DNA of 64,000 nt from NCBI GenBank assembly GCA_903834135.1, contig CAILHZ010000008.1, positions 62,001 to 126,000 on the forward strand, given 5' to 3'. The translations under genes were made by a program, and so were the position numbers. The notes below the pieces were generated by a model that worked only from the letters and a program-made list of their open reading frames with translations, did not search any database and was not told the DNA's origin. Source of the stretch: an uncultured Opitutia bacterium (GTDB lineage: Bacteria; Verrucomicrobiota; Verrucomicrobiia; Opitutales; Opitutaceae). Positions 25,732-35,270 of the stretch are shown piece after piece (within the stretch, counting starts at the first letter, position 1; each line of letters starts with the position of its first letter).

Positions 25732-28659
25732 ATGTATAAATATCGTAGCTTAACTGCATCCCGACTCCTGCTAACAGCAGCAAGTCTGTTTCTTATCCTA
25801 ATATCATCTGGCCTTCGTGCTCAGGATGTTACTTCTAAAGCTAGCTCATCAGATATCCAAAGCCAAAAACCTGATGATGTTGTTAAGTTAGAAAAATTCA
25901 TCATCACAGGATCAAGCATCAAGCGCGCAAGCGACGAGGGTGCTTTGCCGATGGATATTTTTACTTCAGCAGAAATTGAATCCAAGGGTATCACAGGTAT
26001 AGAGCAGCTTATTCAGCAACTCAATGTAAACGGTAACGCTATGGATAATATGGCAAGTAATGCCGACGTTGTAAGTTCGGGCACTTCCCGTGGCTACAAC
26101 GGTGTTACTGCTGCTAACTTACGTTACCAAGGCTCAAACGCTACGCTCGTACTTTTGAATGGTAGACGCGTTGCACAAGGTGGTCTCAATGGTGGTGGTG
26201 TTGTTGACTTAAACACAATTCCATTCGAAGCGATCAAACGAGTTGAAGTTCTTAAAGACGGCGCATCCTCAACTTATGGAACAGAAGCAATCGGTGGTGT
26301 AATAAATTTCATCCTTCGTGATGATTTCCAGGGTTTGATCGTAAATTCAGGATTCGATGTAACCCAAGAAGGTGGCGGTAATATTTATCGCTATTCAGCT
26401 TTAGGTGGCTACGGCAATTTAAATAAAGATAAGTTTAATATCATGGCATCTCTTTCAGTTTCAAAGAGTATGCTTTTATTAGGCACTCAGCGCTCATGGA
26501 TAAATACCCAACAACCTGAGCGAGGAATCTCGCCAGATACACGTGGCACCCCATTCGCTACACTTAATGGCATAACAAGTATCACAAACGTTCTAAGCGG
26601 TGCATCTAAAAGTTCATTTGTTGATCCCTCAACAGGTCTTTCTGTGTCTACTGTAAATACGCTAGTTCTTAAAGGCCCATCTGCACTTGCAGGTACAGGT
26701 ATGTTTCCATACGACTGGCAATTATGGTCTAATGCTTCAGCACAATACGGAGCTACTACAGACACAGGTAAAGTTGCTGCAATACAACAGCCTGTGAAGA
26801 ATTCTAACTTAGTTACTAAAGGTAGTTACAAACTAGGTGAAAATATATTTTCAATCGAAGGCGTGTTTGGACGCTCTGTCTCTAATAAGTTTTTCTCAGC
26901 ATCACAATTAACGAGTTCTGCTACAGCAACGACAACTAATCCAAGTGGTGGTGTTGTTGCTAATCCATTCTATAATATGGCTTATCCAAGTACTGGAGCG
27001 GATTATGCAGGAGTATTTAGCACCTTAGTGCAATATTTTCCACAACTCGCTGTTAATAATGGTGCACCAATGCCATTTCGCTGGCGCTTCTACCCAGCTG
27101 GAGAACGTCAATACGCTACTCACACTGATTCTCAACGTATACTTCTTTCTGCTGAAGGTCCTATACCTTTCTTAAAAGGTTGGGATTATCGTACAGGTAT
27201 TTCACGCTCTGAAAGTACCAGCTATTCTTCATTAACAAGTGGCTATTACTACTCACAGGGAATCGCTAACTTAATCAATACTGGCGTACTTTCACCATTC
27301 AATCTGACTCAAACTCCTGCTGCTATGACTGCTTTAAATGCAGCTTCGGCTTCAGGTGTAAGACTTTATAGCGGAACATACCGTACAGATGAAGTTGATT
27401 ATACTGCTTCTGGTCCAATTGTAAAACTACCTGCTGGACAGTTAATGTCAGCTGTAGGTTTCGATTACCGCCAAGATCGCTATTCAATGAACGGTGATAC
27501 AGACCCTAATCTAATGACTTCGGCAGGTCTAATCGCGAATGCTCCTTTCGATAACATTAATGCTTCAAACGGAGCATTAGTGCGTACAGTCCGTGCAGAA
27601 TTTGGGGAACTTAATGTTCCTATAATTCACGGTGTAGATTTTAATCCATCTGTACGTTCTGACCAGTACAGTGGATTTGGTCGTACAACTAATCCTAAAT
27701 ACACCCTACGTATTGCTCCTGTAGATTGGTTCTTAGTACGTGGCTCATATAGCACTGGCTTCAGAGTACCGACCTTTGCTCAGGAATATTACCCAAGTAC
27801 TGTAAGCCCTGGAACAGCTTCGATCGTTGATCCAGCAACAGGAACAACACTTACCTCATACAATATATGGACAGGTGGTAAAACGACTCTCGAGCCTGAA
27901 ACAGCGCTAATGCGTTCATACGGCTTTGTTATTCAGCCTAACAAGCATTTAACATTTAGTGTCGATTGGTGGGGAATTGATAGACAGAACACGATTGAAA
28001 GCTTGGGTGTAACCACAATTCTTGCTAACTATAAACTTTTCCCACGACGCCTTGTACGTGATGCAGGTGGAAATCTTACGGCAATTGACAATACTTACCT
28101 CAATGCAGGCGAAAGTGTCACAAAGGGCTTAGAATACGGCGTACGAGCTGATACAAACCTGCGTGGTGGTAAATTATTCCTTAACTTTGACCTCTCCGAT
28201 CTTCTTCAGAAAAAGTCTCGCCTAGTAGCTAGCGCTCCTTTTGGTGGATCTGAAGTCGGTAGATTCGTACACGGCACCTACGGTGAATTAGGAATTAAGT
28301 ATAAAGCGACGACTAATGTTACCTATACACGTGGTAAATGGTCAGCTTCACTCACTGATATTTATCGCTCGGGTTACATGGATAATCGTGAAGGTAATAT
28401 ATTTACTGGTACCTTCTATCCAACAAATTGGACACCTAAAGTCGGTTCATATAATCTTTATAATTTAATGGTAAGCTATAAGGACTTTTACATTAAGGAT
28501 CTTACGCTACACGCAGGTGTTAAGAATCTCTTCAATACACACCCTCCTTTCTCAGCTTACTATGACACCAACAGTGGTGCAGGTAGCGATTGGGATCCTC
28601 GTGTAGGTGACCCACGCGATCGTTCATTCGTACTGTCGGGTGAGTATAAGTGGTTCTAA
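25732..28659 (+). CDS. TonB-dependent outer-membrane receptor
   Basis: 975 residues. The signal segment (about 1-31) ends LRAQD; a TonB-box-like stretch VVKLEKFIITGS is at about residues 44-55. The plug domain follows (IEQLIQQLNV, LRYQGSNATLVLLNGRRVA, IPFEAIKRVEVLKDGASSTY, GTEAIGGVINFILR), then the 22-strand barrel, ending with the outer-membrane terminal aromatic (EYKWF). Receptors of this form are numerous in Opitutia and import oligosaccharides or metal chelates using the proton motive force. No partner surface lipoprotein (SusD type) is next to it. An intrinsic terminator follows at once, so it is probably a single-gene unit. Confidence 0.93.
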   Translation: MYKYRSLTASRLLLTAASLFLILISSGLRAQDVTSKASSSDIQSQKPDDVVKLEKFIITGSSIKRASDEGALPMDIFTSAEIESKGITGIEQLIQQLNVNGNAMDNMASNADVVSSGTSRGYNGVTAANLRYQGSNATLVLLNGRRVAQGGLNGGGVVDLNTIPFEAIKRVEVLKDGASSTYGTEAIGGVINFILRDDFQGLIVNSGFDVTQEGGGNIYRYSALGGYGNLNKDKFNIMASLSVSKSMLLLGTQRSWINTQQPERGISPDTRGTPFATLNGITSITNVLSGASKSSFVDPSTGLSVSTVNTLVLKGPSALAGTGMFPYDWQLWSNASAQYGATTDTGKVAAIQQPVKNSNLVTKGSYKLGENIFSIEGVFGRSVSNKFFSASQLTSSATATTTNPSGGVVANPFYNMAYPSTGADYAGVFSTLVQYFPQLAVNNGAPMPFRWRFYPAGERQYATHTDSQRILLSAEGPIPFLKGWDYRTGISRSESTSYSSLTSGYYYSQGIANLINTGVLSPFNLTQTPAAMTALNAASASGVRLYSGTYRTDEVDYTASGPIVKLPAGQLMSAVGFDYRQDRYSMNGDTDPNLMTSAGLIANAPFDNINASNGALVRTVRAEFGELNVPIIHGVDFNPSVRSDQYSGFGRTTNPKYTLRIAPVDWFLVRGSYSTGFRVPTFAQEYYPSTVSPGTASIVDPATGTTLTSYNIWTGGKTTLEPETALMRSYGFVIQPNKHLTFSVDWWGIDRQNTIESLGVTTILANYKLFPRRLVRDAGGNLTAIDNTYLNAGESVTKGLEYGVRADTNLRGGKLFLNFDLSDLLQKKSRLVASAPFGGSEVGRFVHGTYGELGIKYKATTNVTYTRGKWSASLTDIYRSGYMDNREGNIFTGTFYPTNWTPKVGSYNLYNLMVSYKDFYIKDLTLHAGVKNLFNTHPPFSAYYDTNSGAGSDWDPRVGDPRDRSFVLSGEYKWF

Positions 28660-28686
28660 AAAACTAAACTAAGTCTAAATTTTAAA

Positions 28687-28714
28687 GGGCGATCCATATG
28701 GTTCGCCCTTTTTT
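28687..28714 (+). terminator. intrinsic terminator of the TonB receptor gene
   Basis: GGGCGA pairs with TCGCCC around an inner CCATATGG, followed by a run of T at 28709-28714. It lies 28 bases after the receptor stop and just before the convergent pectate lyase gene. Confidence 0.85.
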
Positions 28715-28738
28715 ATGCCACATATAAATGCTTAGCTT

Positions 28739-30079
28739 TTAATGCGTCTTCTTCCAGGCATCATAGCGGTCCAACATCTCTGTACACCTACCTGTGTACC
28801 AGCTATAACCATGCTGACGCTCAAGAGAAAGATCTTCAACATGGTCATGTATAGTTTTATCACGGTCTGCAAAAATAGGACGATCAGTTCCAATCTCATA
28901 GTAGCGTGCCCAGATAGGAGCCGCGCCTGATTTCGAAATAAAATGAGTACCAGAAACTTGCGACATTGCTTTAGGTAAATTTACTCCTACTGCTCCAACG
29001 TTAGGTCTTCGTTGCCACTCGTGATTATAAATCGCTGTTTTTTTAAACCAACTTACTGCCTGATTAATAGATACTAAAACAGAAGAACTTGGATTGGATA
29101 ACCCCATAAGTGATATAACCACATTAGCACTTTCATCACTGCACTGCGAAGCCGGTTCGAAATTGCGAGCAGTTGTTGGCTTTAAGGTTAATGCATCGTG
29201 CTGCTGACACCATACAGTAAGACACCCATCTACTTTAATCTGACACTCTAGAATACAAGTGATGGCTTTGGCTACTCGTGTGGCAGCTACAGCTCTTAGC
29301 TCAGATGGTGTAAAAGCATAAGGATAAGTCCCCATTGAAATCCCTTCTAAAACCTCAGCTGCCTTATTTACCGAATTATCATTAAAAGTAACAGCATCAT
29401 GATAGCCCCCCTGTAATGGCCAAACCTGGGGCCATCCACCATTGGGATATTGCGACTTTAATAGGTAGTTAATACCACGGTAAAAAGCAGCTTTATAGTT
29501 TATATTCTGTTCGGGATTTGTTGCGGATATAACTAGAGCAAGAAAATGTAACTGAGTTGTAGTTGCATCGTTATCAAGTGTACCGAAGTAGTTCCAATAA
29601 GGATCTTTGGGAGCATCAAAATCATCCTTCGATAAATAATGAGAAATATTATTTCCTATAAAACTTTCCCCCACTTTACGGATATGGTCATGCATAGGTA
29701 AATTTTTACCCCACCCTCCATTAGGCATTTGGTATGAAACAATAGCCTCAGCTGTCTGTAAGGCATAGGCCGTACGGTACCAGTTAATTTCACGGTCTAA
29801 AGGCATACCTGCATGACCACTCCCAGTCTTAGGCATAATGGGGCTATTTAAGCCAGTCACATGCAGCTCAGAGGCTACAAAGGCATGATCTTTTACTCTT
29901 TGTTCATCTGAAGCTGAAAGGTAACTAATCCAAGCAGCTTGTTTATTTTCAGGTAATTGAGCTACACGTTGAAGAGTAACCGATTCAGAAGAAGAAATAA
30001 CACCTATGACCGCAGCCTGTGCGGTACATAAAAAAGCAAAGCCTAGAGTAGCAAAGGATAAAGGCGTGGAGTAATTCAT
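28739..30079 (-). CDS. PL10 family pectate lyase
   Basis: 446 residues from the ATG at 30079, which begins a clear signal peptide (MNYSTPLSFATLGFAFLC, cleavage near TAQA). A TTG at 30103 is in frame but would spoil it. The PL10 fold is shown by YQMPNGGWGKN, GTLDNDATTTQ, YPNGGWPQ, TFNDNS, WCQQHD, ARNFEPASQ and IWARYYEI, with the Asp and Arg residues of the lyase active site in these motifs. It cleaves polygalacturonate by beta-elimination in the periplasm or outside. It is the downstream-most gene of a minus-strand group of secreted hydrolases. Confidence 0.9.
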   Translation of the reverse strand: MNYSTPLSFATLGFAFLCTAQAAVIGVISSSESVTLQRVAQLPENKQAAWISYLSASDEQRVKDHAFVASELHVTGLNSPIMPKTGSGHAGMPLDREINWYRTAYALQTAEAIVSYQMPNGGWGKNLPMHDHIRKVGESFIGNNISHYLSKDDFDAPKDPYWNYFGTLDNDATTTQLHFLALVISATNPEQNINYKAAFYRGINYLLKSQYPNGGWPQVWPLQGGYHDAVTFNDNSVNKAAEVLEGISMGTYPYAFTPSELRAVAATRVAKAITCILECQIKVDGCLTVWCQQHDALTLKPTTARNFEPASQCSDESANVVISLMGLSNPSSSVLVSINQAVSWFKKTAIYNHEWQRRPNVGAVGVNLPKAMSQVSGTHFISKSGAAPIWARYYEIGTDRPIFADRDKTIHDHVEDLSLERQHGYSWYTGRCTEMLDRYDAWKKTH

Positions 30080-30171
30080 GCAGTAACGTCTAAGACGCAG
30101 CAATTAGACAAACGTTTCCAATGTTGAAACAGTCACCTCAATGGCACCACCAACTTAATTTAGTCGAACTT

Positions 30172-31380
30172 TTAGTTACTGTTACTGTTGCTGTAGTAAT
30201 AGTAAGATAACCCCCATAGCACATGAGCTACTTGACGAGGATAAAAGGGTGAAGACTTACCGTTACGCCGAGGGGTAAGAGATAAATCAGGTATTGGCCC
30301 ATAGGCTTTATTCAAATACTCAACTACCCGCTTAGCCTCTTCATGAGAACCGTAGGTAGCTTCAAATGCTATCATAGCACCTATACCCCAAAGAGCTGAC
30401 GCCTTAGGATTAATTTTTACATCTTGGGGATAGCCATATAAAATATCGTTTTTCCAATTATTTCGCAGTGACTGCAAACTGTGCTGAATATTCCACGGAA
30501 AAACAACATGGCCAATACAGCTACGATATAATTCAACACCCCATAGAATATAGACTTGATGCACTAAATCATTTTCTACTTCGCGGTTATTAAATTTGTT
30601 AGGTATTGGTTCGTAAGCCCAATATGGACAACCATCACGCAGTCTAACTGTTGAAAGAATTGCCTTAGCGAGTAAATCTGCATGACTTTCAATGAATTTA
30701 TAATCAGCTGCTGATAAAAACTCAGGATATGCCTTAAGATAACGGGCCATACTCCCTAGATACATAGCAGGTGCATTGATAGAGAAAATATTATCACACG
30801 CAGATGGACTATACCAAAAGTAACCTCCCCCATAGCCTGTCGACCATAAATTACTGCACCAGTGTAGCATTACCCGTTTAATTAAATCTTTAATCTGTGT
30901 TTGCTCCGTCGCACTAAAAAGTCCTTTTACTTCGAGTGCATCTAAAAATCCGTTTAATACAATTGCTGTAGTAATTGTATAGACGTGATTAGGGCCATTA
31001 ATTGATCCATCTGAAAACGCGTCCCAAGGCAGGGGTAAACCCCATCCAGGAATACCATCATGATCTAGGTCTTGATTATCAAGAAGCCATGTCGATGCAT
31101 CTCTTATACGATTTTTAGATTCTAAATTTGGATTAGTTTTATAACGAATCGCCTCAGACGATAGAACCAAAGCAAAAGTCATCGGTTGGTCGGTCAGTCC
31201 AGGTTTTTGTGCAGCATCTAAACCGAGCCCTTGATGCTCTAGTGGAAACTTAGCTAATAAGAGTGTGTACTGGTTATCAACATTTGCTTTTTGTATATTT
31301 ACCTGACCTGCGAGATCTTTTGTAAAAAAGCATAAAATAATTAGTAAAAATAAATTAATATTGGGGCGGATAATATTCAT
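30172..31380 (-). CDS. secreted alpha/alpha-toroid-like protein, family unassigned
   Basis: 402 residues with a signal peptide (1-25, ending KDLAGQ). I do not recognise a family. The body is helical with regularly spaced aromatic motifs (DLDHDGIPGWGLPLPWDAF, GGGYFWYSPSACDN, CPYWAYEPIPN, VHQVYILWGVELYRS, QVAHVLWGLSYYY), as in (alpha/alpha)6 barrel glycosidases, lyases and C5-epimerases. It ends in an Asn/Ser repeat (SNSNSN). It lies 68 bases upstream of, and 20 bases downstream of, secreted enzymes on the same strand, so it is probably part of their transcript and may act on pectin-like sugars. Confidence 0.72.
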   Translation of the reverse strand: MNIIRPNINLFLLIILCFFTKDLAGQVNIQKANVDNQYTLLLAKFPLEHQGLGLDAAQKPGLTDQPMTFALVLSSEAIRYKTNPNLESKNRIRDASTWLLDNQDLDHDGIPGWGLPLPWDAFSDGSINGPNHVYTITTAIVLNGFLDALEVKGLFSATEQTQIKDLIKRVMLHWCSNLWSTGYGGGYFWYSPSACDNIFSINAPAMYLGSMARYLKAYPEFLSAADYKFIESHADLLAKAILSTVRLRDGCPYWAYEPIPNKFNNREVENDLVHQVYILWGVELYRSCIGHVVFPWNIQHSLQSLRNNWKNDILYGYPQDVKINPKASALWGIGAMIAFEATYGSHEEAKRVVEYLNKAYGPIPDLSLTPRRNGKSSPFYPRQVAHVLWGLSYYYYSNSNSN

Positions 31381-31400
31381 AAATTAAATCATTAAACTAC

Positions 31401-33176
31401 TTATTCGTGATTACTGTTCATTAGATCGATAATTATGCCCACGGGTACACTTCCATAGCTAAGAAACTCTTCATTAAAATTTAAAGGAGTATAACGCTCA
31501 CCTTGTTGTTTTTTCCACTTCGTTCTAAAGTCATAAATTTGCGAGAATCCCGAAAAGTAACAGGTTAATTGAACACTGCTTAATTCAGCGCGTCTCCATT
31601 TAATGGCAGCCTCTTCTTCAGATTGGAAGCCTTCTCGAACAATGAGTGCCTTAACCTCAGTTTCACTCATATTACCTACATGAACACCATGATCTACAAT
31701 GGTGTTGAGTACCGAGCGTAAGTACCACTTCCAGTACATAAGCAACAGCTCGGGGGTATCGTTACCCCATCCACTCTCAAGCATCATGCGCTCACCAAAT
31801 ACAGCCCACCCCTCAATCATAGTTGTATTACTAAATACTGAACGAATACGGCTGGGTGACTGATTGGCATGCTGCAATTGCACCAAATGCCCAGGGATTG
31901 CTTCATGTATTGTAAAAATTTGCGTCGTCCATGTGTTATATTCACGCAGTAGACTCTCAACTTTATTAGTAGGATAAGTATCTGGAGGTATGATATTGAA
32001 ATACCCGGCAGTTGTAGCGTCATAAGGACCGGGAGACTCTGCATTTCCAAAGGAAATACCACGTTCATACACTGGCATTTCTCTTACACCTAGCGGTAGA
32101 TTTGGATCTAAATTCACAAGATGAGTGCTCGATACATAGCGTGTAAGGTCAGCCATCAAAACTCTCAAATTCTGAACGTAGTCTCTAGGAGCACTGTGTT
32201 GACGAGAAACGACATCAATAATTTGAGCTATCTTCACCAACTTATCCTGAGGTTTATCCTTATCAGTTAAATATTTACTCCATAACGTATCGGCTAAGGC
32301 ATCCATCTTACCGAGTACAATTTCTTTTTCAATCAAGGCATGTGCATATAATGCCTCAGCGCCGAGACTATCTGGGTTTTCGAAGCTAAACTTTTCGTTA
32401 TATAGCTTAGCTCCAAGCCTAAAGGATCTTGCACCTGTATCTCCTAACGATTGATCGAGATTTTTAAGCCACGTAATATAGCCTAAAACAGCAACTCGCG
32501 CCTGATTGAGTGCAGCTATGTATTCATTTTGCTCGAGTGCAGATAATCCAGAGTGCTTAAACTTATTCTCTAAATCTTGCCCTAACATCTTTAAGGCACC
32601 TTGATTTTGATCAATCGCTAATTGCGTATGAACACGACTTGGATTCTTTACACACTGCTCAGCAGCACTGTAATAAGCAGGTGTAGCCTTCAAGCGCTTC
32701 CCAATAATACGAAGCCTTTGATCTAACGTTGTATAATTGCTTTCAAGTAAACGAGAGATAGGACCAGCTACGTTATAATGGGATGGATTCCACTCCCACT
32801 CTTTTAATACATTTAATTCCCACAAGCTCTTTCTTAAATCTAAATCAATTACTGCCCATTCACTTTTATTACTAGAATTAAGTTTATTTGCATCATATGC
32901 GTTTAACTTAAGTTCCCACTCAGTTAAGAATTTATTTAAATTTGCGCGCGTTTGATTACTAGGAATTTGGCATAAATCAGCGTTTTTATAGTACCCTTCA
33001 TAAATTGCATGATCCGGATTAACAACCCAGTACGCTTCTAAAAAATGCTCACCAAATTCATGCTCAAATGCAGCATCTGTATTAATACTTGGCTGCGTTT
33101 CAGCCGTAACGACCTGAGTAAACCCTAATGCTACGAACAATGCAGCTAGGTAGGAGTATCTAAAATGTGTTATCAT
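31401..33176 (-). CDS. DUF885 family metallopeptidase-like protein
   Basis: 591 residues with a signal peptide (1-25, ending VVTAE). The DUF885 signature H424-EAIPG-H430 with LVQLQ is present, preceded by SPGPYDATTAGYFNIIP and followed by EGWAVFGERMMLESG, the expected third zinc-ligand Glu region. DUF885 proteins are helical, gluzincin-like presumed peptidases, often secreted in Proteobacteria and Verrucomicrobia. It is 20 bases from the toroid-like gene. Its substrate is unknown; the neighbours suggest it is one of a set of exported degradative enzymes. Confidence 0.87.
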   Translation of the reverse strand: MITHFRYSYLAALFVALGFTQVVTAETQPSINTDAAFEHEFGEHFLEAYWVVNPDHAIYEGYYKNADLCQIPSNQTRANLNKFLTEWELKLNAYDANKLNSSNKSEWAVIDLDLRKSLWELNVLKEWEWNPSHYNVAGPISRLLESNYTTLDQRLRIIGKRLKATPAYYSAAEQCVKNPSRVHTQLAIDQNQGALKMLGQDLENKFKHSGLSALEQNEYIAALNQARVAVLGYITWLKNLDQSLGDTGARSFRLGAKLYNEKFSFENPDSLGAEALYAHALIEKEIVLGKMDALADTLWSKYLTDKDKPQDKLVKIAQIIDVVSRQHSAPRDYVQNLRVLMADLTRYVSSTHLVNLDPNLPLGVREMPVYERGISFGNAESPGPYDATTAGYFNIIPPDTYPTNKVESLLREYNTWTTQIFTIHEAIPGHLVQLQHANQSPSRIRSVFSNTTMIEGWAVFGERMMLESGWGNDTPELLLMYWKWYLRSVLNTIVDHGVHVGNMSETEVKALIVREGFQSEEEAAIKWRRAELSSVQLTCYFSGFSQIYDFRTKWKKQQGERYTPLNFNEEFLSYGSVPVGIIIDLMNSNHE

Positions 33177-33230
33177 TTGCTTTATTATTAAACTGCGCTA
33201 CAGTTGGTGTAAGTTATTAATCAATTTTAT

Positions 33231-33410
33231 ATGTACAATTCAACTAATACTCAAGATACACCTAAGAAATGCGGCTGCGGTAAGACAAAAAACCCACAGG
33301 GCAACTGCGATGGTTCACACGCCAATGTAGCACCAGCTCCTAAGAAATGTGGCTGTGGTAAGACAAAAAACCCACAGGGCAACTGCGATGGTTCACACGC
33401 CAACAAGTAA
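33231..33410 (+). CDS. tandem CDGSH-like iron-sulfur miniprotein
   Basis: A 59-residue protein, on the plus strand between two minus-strand genes. It is made of two identical 17-residue units, CGCGKTKNPQGNCDGSH, at residues 14-30 and 40-56, joined by a short ANVAPAPKK linker. Each holds the three Cys and one His that bind a [2Fe-2S] cluster in CDGSH (mitoNEET-like) proteins. The first-to-last Cys distance is 12, one more than the classical C-x-C-x2-S/T-x3-P-x-C-D-G-S-H, and the Pro is displaced. No signal peptide or membrane segment: a cytoplasmic redox or cluster-carrier protein is likely. A terminator follows at 33428, so it is a self-contained unit. Confidence 0.85.
   Translation: MYNSTNTQDTPKKCGCGKTKNPQGNCDGSHANVAPAPKKCGCGKTKNPQGNCDGSHANK
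33261..33403. repeat. direct repeat of 65 bases inside the CDGSH-like gene
   Basis: Copies at 33261-33325 and 33339-33403 differ only by two synonymous C-to-T changes at Cys codons or their neighbours. The repeat period is 78 bases, 26 codons. This is a recent in-frame duplication of one cluster-binding unit. Confidence 0.9.
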
Positions 33411-33427
33411 TCCTAAATACAATTCAC

Positions 33428-33457
33428 AAAAAAACCCGCTTCTATAGCGGGTTTTTT
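33428..33457. terminator. bidirectional intrinsic terminator
   Basis: CCCGC and GCGGG pair around a 7-base loop, with a run of seven A before and six T after. It can stop the CDGSH-like transcript (plus) and the esterase transcript (minus, stop at 33477). Confidence 0.85.
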
Positions 33458-33476
33458 ATTGTCCATACCAAGAGAC

Positions 33477-35108
33477 CTACGGTGTGTACCACGAAGATAC
33501 GTCTGTACCTGCTGGTGCTGTGTCTTTGATGCGGGTCGCCATTAATCTAATTAATCCATCATTATCCATAGGTTGCCATCCGTGGTGGGAACCTTCAGGT
33601 CCGTAGTGAAATATAGCCTCATTATGAGGATTTTTAGTATTAGCTAAATATTGCTCTAATAAATGAACTGCTAGATTTGAATAAAAACTATCTTCGTAGG
33701 CAGCGCAGACGAAAAACTTTCCATTTAGCTTATCACCTATATCTGACCAGTGACGGGCTAGATAGTCTCTTAGGTCAAATCCATCTTTTCTCATTTGTTC
33801 TGCAACAGCGTGGTCGACTTTACCTGTTTTAAAGTCCCAAACATTCATAGGATACCCATTCGCGTCTGATGGTGTATGCTTCCACCACTCAAAACGGCTA
33901 TCTTGCATGCCAATAACTAGTGCATGTTGACTGCCCTTTCGATTTATTGATCCACCACCAACAAATCCCTTTTCAGTTCGTTCTATAAAGGCATCATCAT
34001 CTTTATAGATATTAACACCTCCGTAATAGAGACGAAAGTCTACTGGATCAGGAGAAAAAGCCCAGGCACCATTAAAGAAATCGGGATGATATATCTGTAA
34101 GGCTAAAGATTCCCACCCCCCTGTGGAACTTCCTGTTAAAGTACGAGCATAAGGTTCTGAAATAATTCTAAACTTTTTTTCGATAGCAGGAATTAATTCC
34201 TGCATGATAGCATCACCATAAGGACCACAGTTTGGTGAATTTACAGCATAGGAATCATCAAAATAGGGTGTAGGATGCTGAAACGTGACTAGAATAACAC
34301 GCGGATAATTATCTGAGATCCAGTGATCTGAAAATGCTTTCTTGCCACGACGATCTTCCTTAAGACTAGGCGCCTGATCAGTGGATCCAGGCGGCTTAAA
34401 ACCAAAGGGCGCCCCTATACTAAAATGATTTTGCACATAAACAACGGGATAATGCACTTCAGGGTGATCGCTATACCCTTTAGGTAGCAGTACAGTAGCT
34501 CCTAGGTACATAGGATGTCCCCAGAAATGACTGAGCATGGGACTTTCAAACTTTATACGCTGAACCCAAGCCGTGTCTTCCGGAATAACTATGGGAGGAA
34601 TAGTTTCAGTTAGAGCCAAGCTTATTTTCTTATGTGAATTTTTCTCAATATGAACATGCTGAGTTAAGCTATATAAATTACCAGGTGACACAGAATACTT
34701 CTGCCCCTCCCACTGATCCATATGTGCCCAGATTATGTGACCATCTGCTCGTTTAAATTCTGTGAAACGATTAAATAATGCCTGAACATAATAATCTCCA
34801 TCAGCGAGCTCACTTAATGTCTTCTCAGGATCACCCGCTGCATCATTCTGCATAGTAACAGCTTTCCCAGGAGCTAGACTTAAGACGTCTTGAGCAAACA
34901 TACTGCCCGAAGCATCAATACGGGGTTCAATTTTTATGGTTTTACTGACATAAAGAAATAAACGCCCCCTAAGCTCACTCTTCTGCGCTGTCGGTAAAAG
35001 AACCTCAAATGGACTTTCTGGCTCTTCTCTAGTAGCAGTCTGAGAATAACTCTGGCTAGACGTTAATGCAATGAGGAGAAGTAAAATAAACCGGTTCATA
35101 ATCTTCAT
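33477..35108 (-). CDS. secreted esterase, esterase D/enterochelin esterase type
   Basis: 543 residues with a signal peptide (about 1-23, ending SQSYSQ); a second ATG nine bases in is an alternative start. After an N-terminal beta-rich segment, an alpha/beta-hydrolase of the putative esterase family (PF00756 type) begins near residue 195. The nucleophile elbow is G326-S-S328-T-G330 (RTLTGSSTGGW); the catalytic His is probably in YGPEGSHHGW near the end. Such enzymes in polysaccharide loci are acetyl, feruloyl or glucuronoyl esterases. It lies in the same strand group as the pectate lyase but 300 bases away across the CDGSH-like gene, so it has its own unit. Confidence 0.85.
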   Translation of the reverse strand: MKIMNRFILLLLIALTSSQSYSQTATREEPESPFEVLLPTAQKSELRGRLFLYVSKTIKIEPRIDASGSMFAQDVLSLAPGKAVTMQNDAAGDPEKTLSELADGDYYVQALFNRFTEFKRADGHIIWAHMDQWEGQKYSVSPGNLYSLTQHVHIEKNSHKKISLALTETIPPIVIPEDTAWVQRIKFESPMLSHFWGHPMYLGATVLLPKGYSDHPEVHYPVVYVQNHFSIGAPFGFKPPGSTDQAPSLKEDRRGKKAFSDHWISDNYPRVILVTFQHPTPYFDDSYAVNSPNCGPYGDAIMQELIPAIEKKFRIISEPYARTLTGSSTGGWESLALQIYHPDFFNGAWAFSPDPVDFRLYYGGVNIYKDDDAFIERTEKGFVGGGSINRKGSQHALVIGMQDSRFEWWKHTPSDANGYPMNVWDFKTGKVDHAVAEQMRKDGFDLRDYLARHWSDIGDKLNGKFFVCAAYEDSFYSNLAVHLLEQYLANTKNPHNEAIFHYGPEGSHHGWQPMDNDGLIRLMATRIKDTAPAGTDVSSWYTP

Positions 35109-35270
35109 AGTCTAAAAAAGGGGCCAAGGGTAAAGAGTTCTAAGCTTATTATGACGTTGTAACTCGTTAGATAATTACACGTTTTATTATAAATACCACA
35201 CCGTAACTTAACCTGTAGTCCTTAATTTTAGGACCTAGCAAGATTGGCACTAACTAGAAACTGTATTTAG

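Noticed and set aside
33261..33403. Two-copy direct repeat as a CRISPR or tandem-repeat array
   Set aside because: Only two copies, coding, and differing only at synonymous sites. It is a gene-internal duplication.
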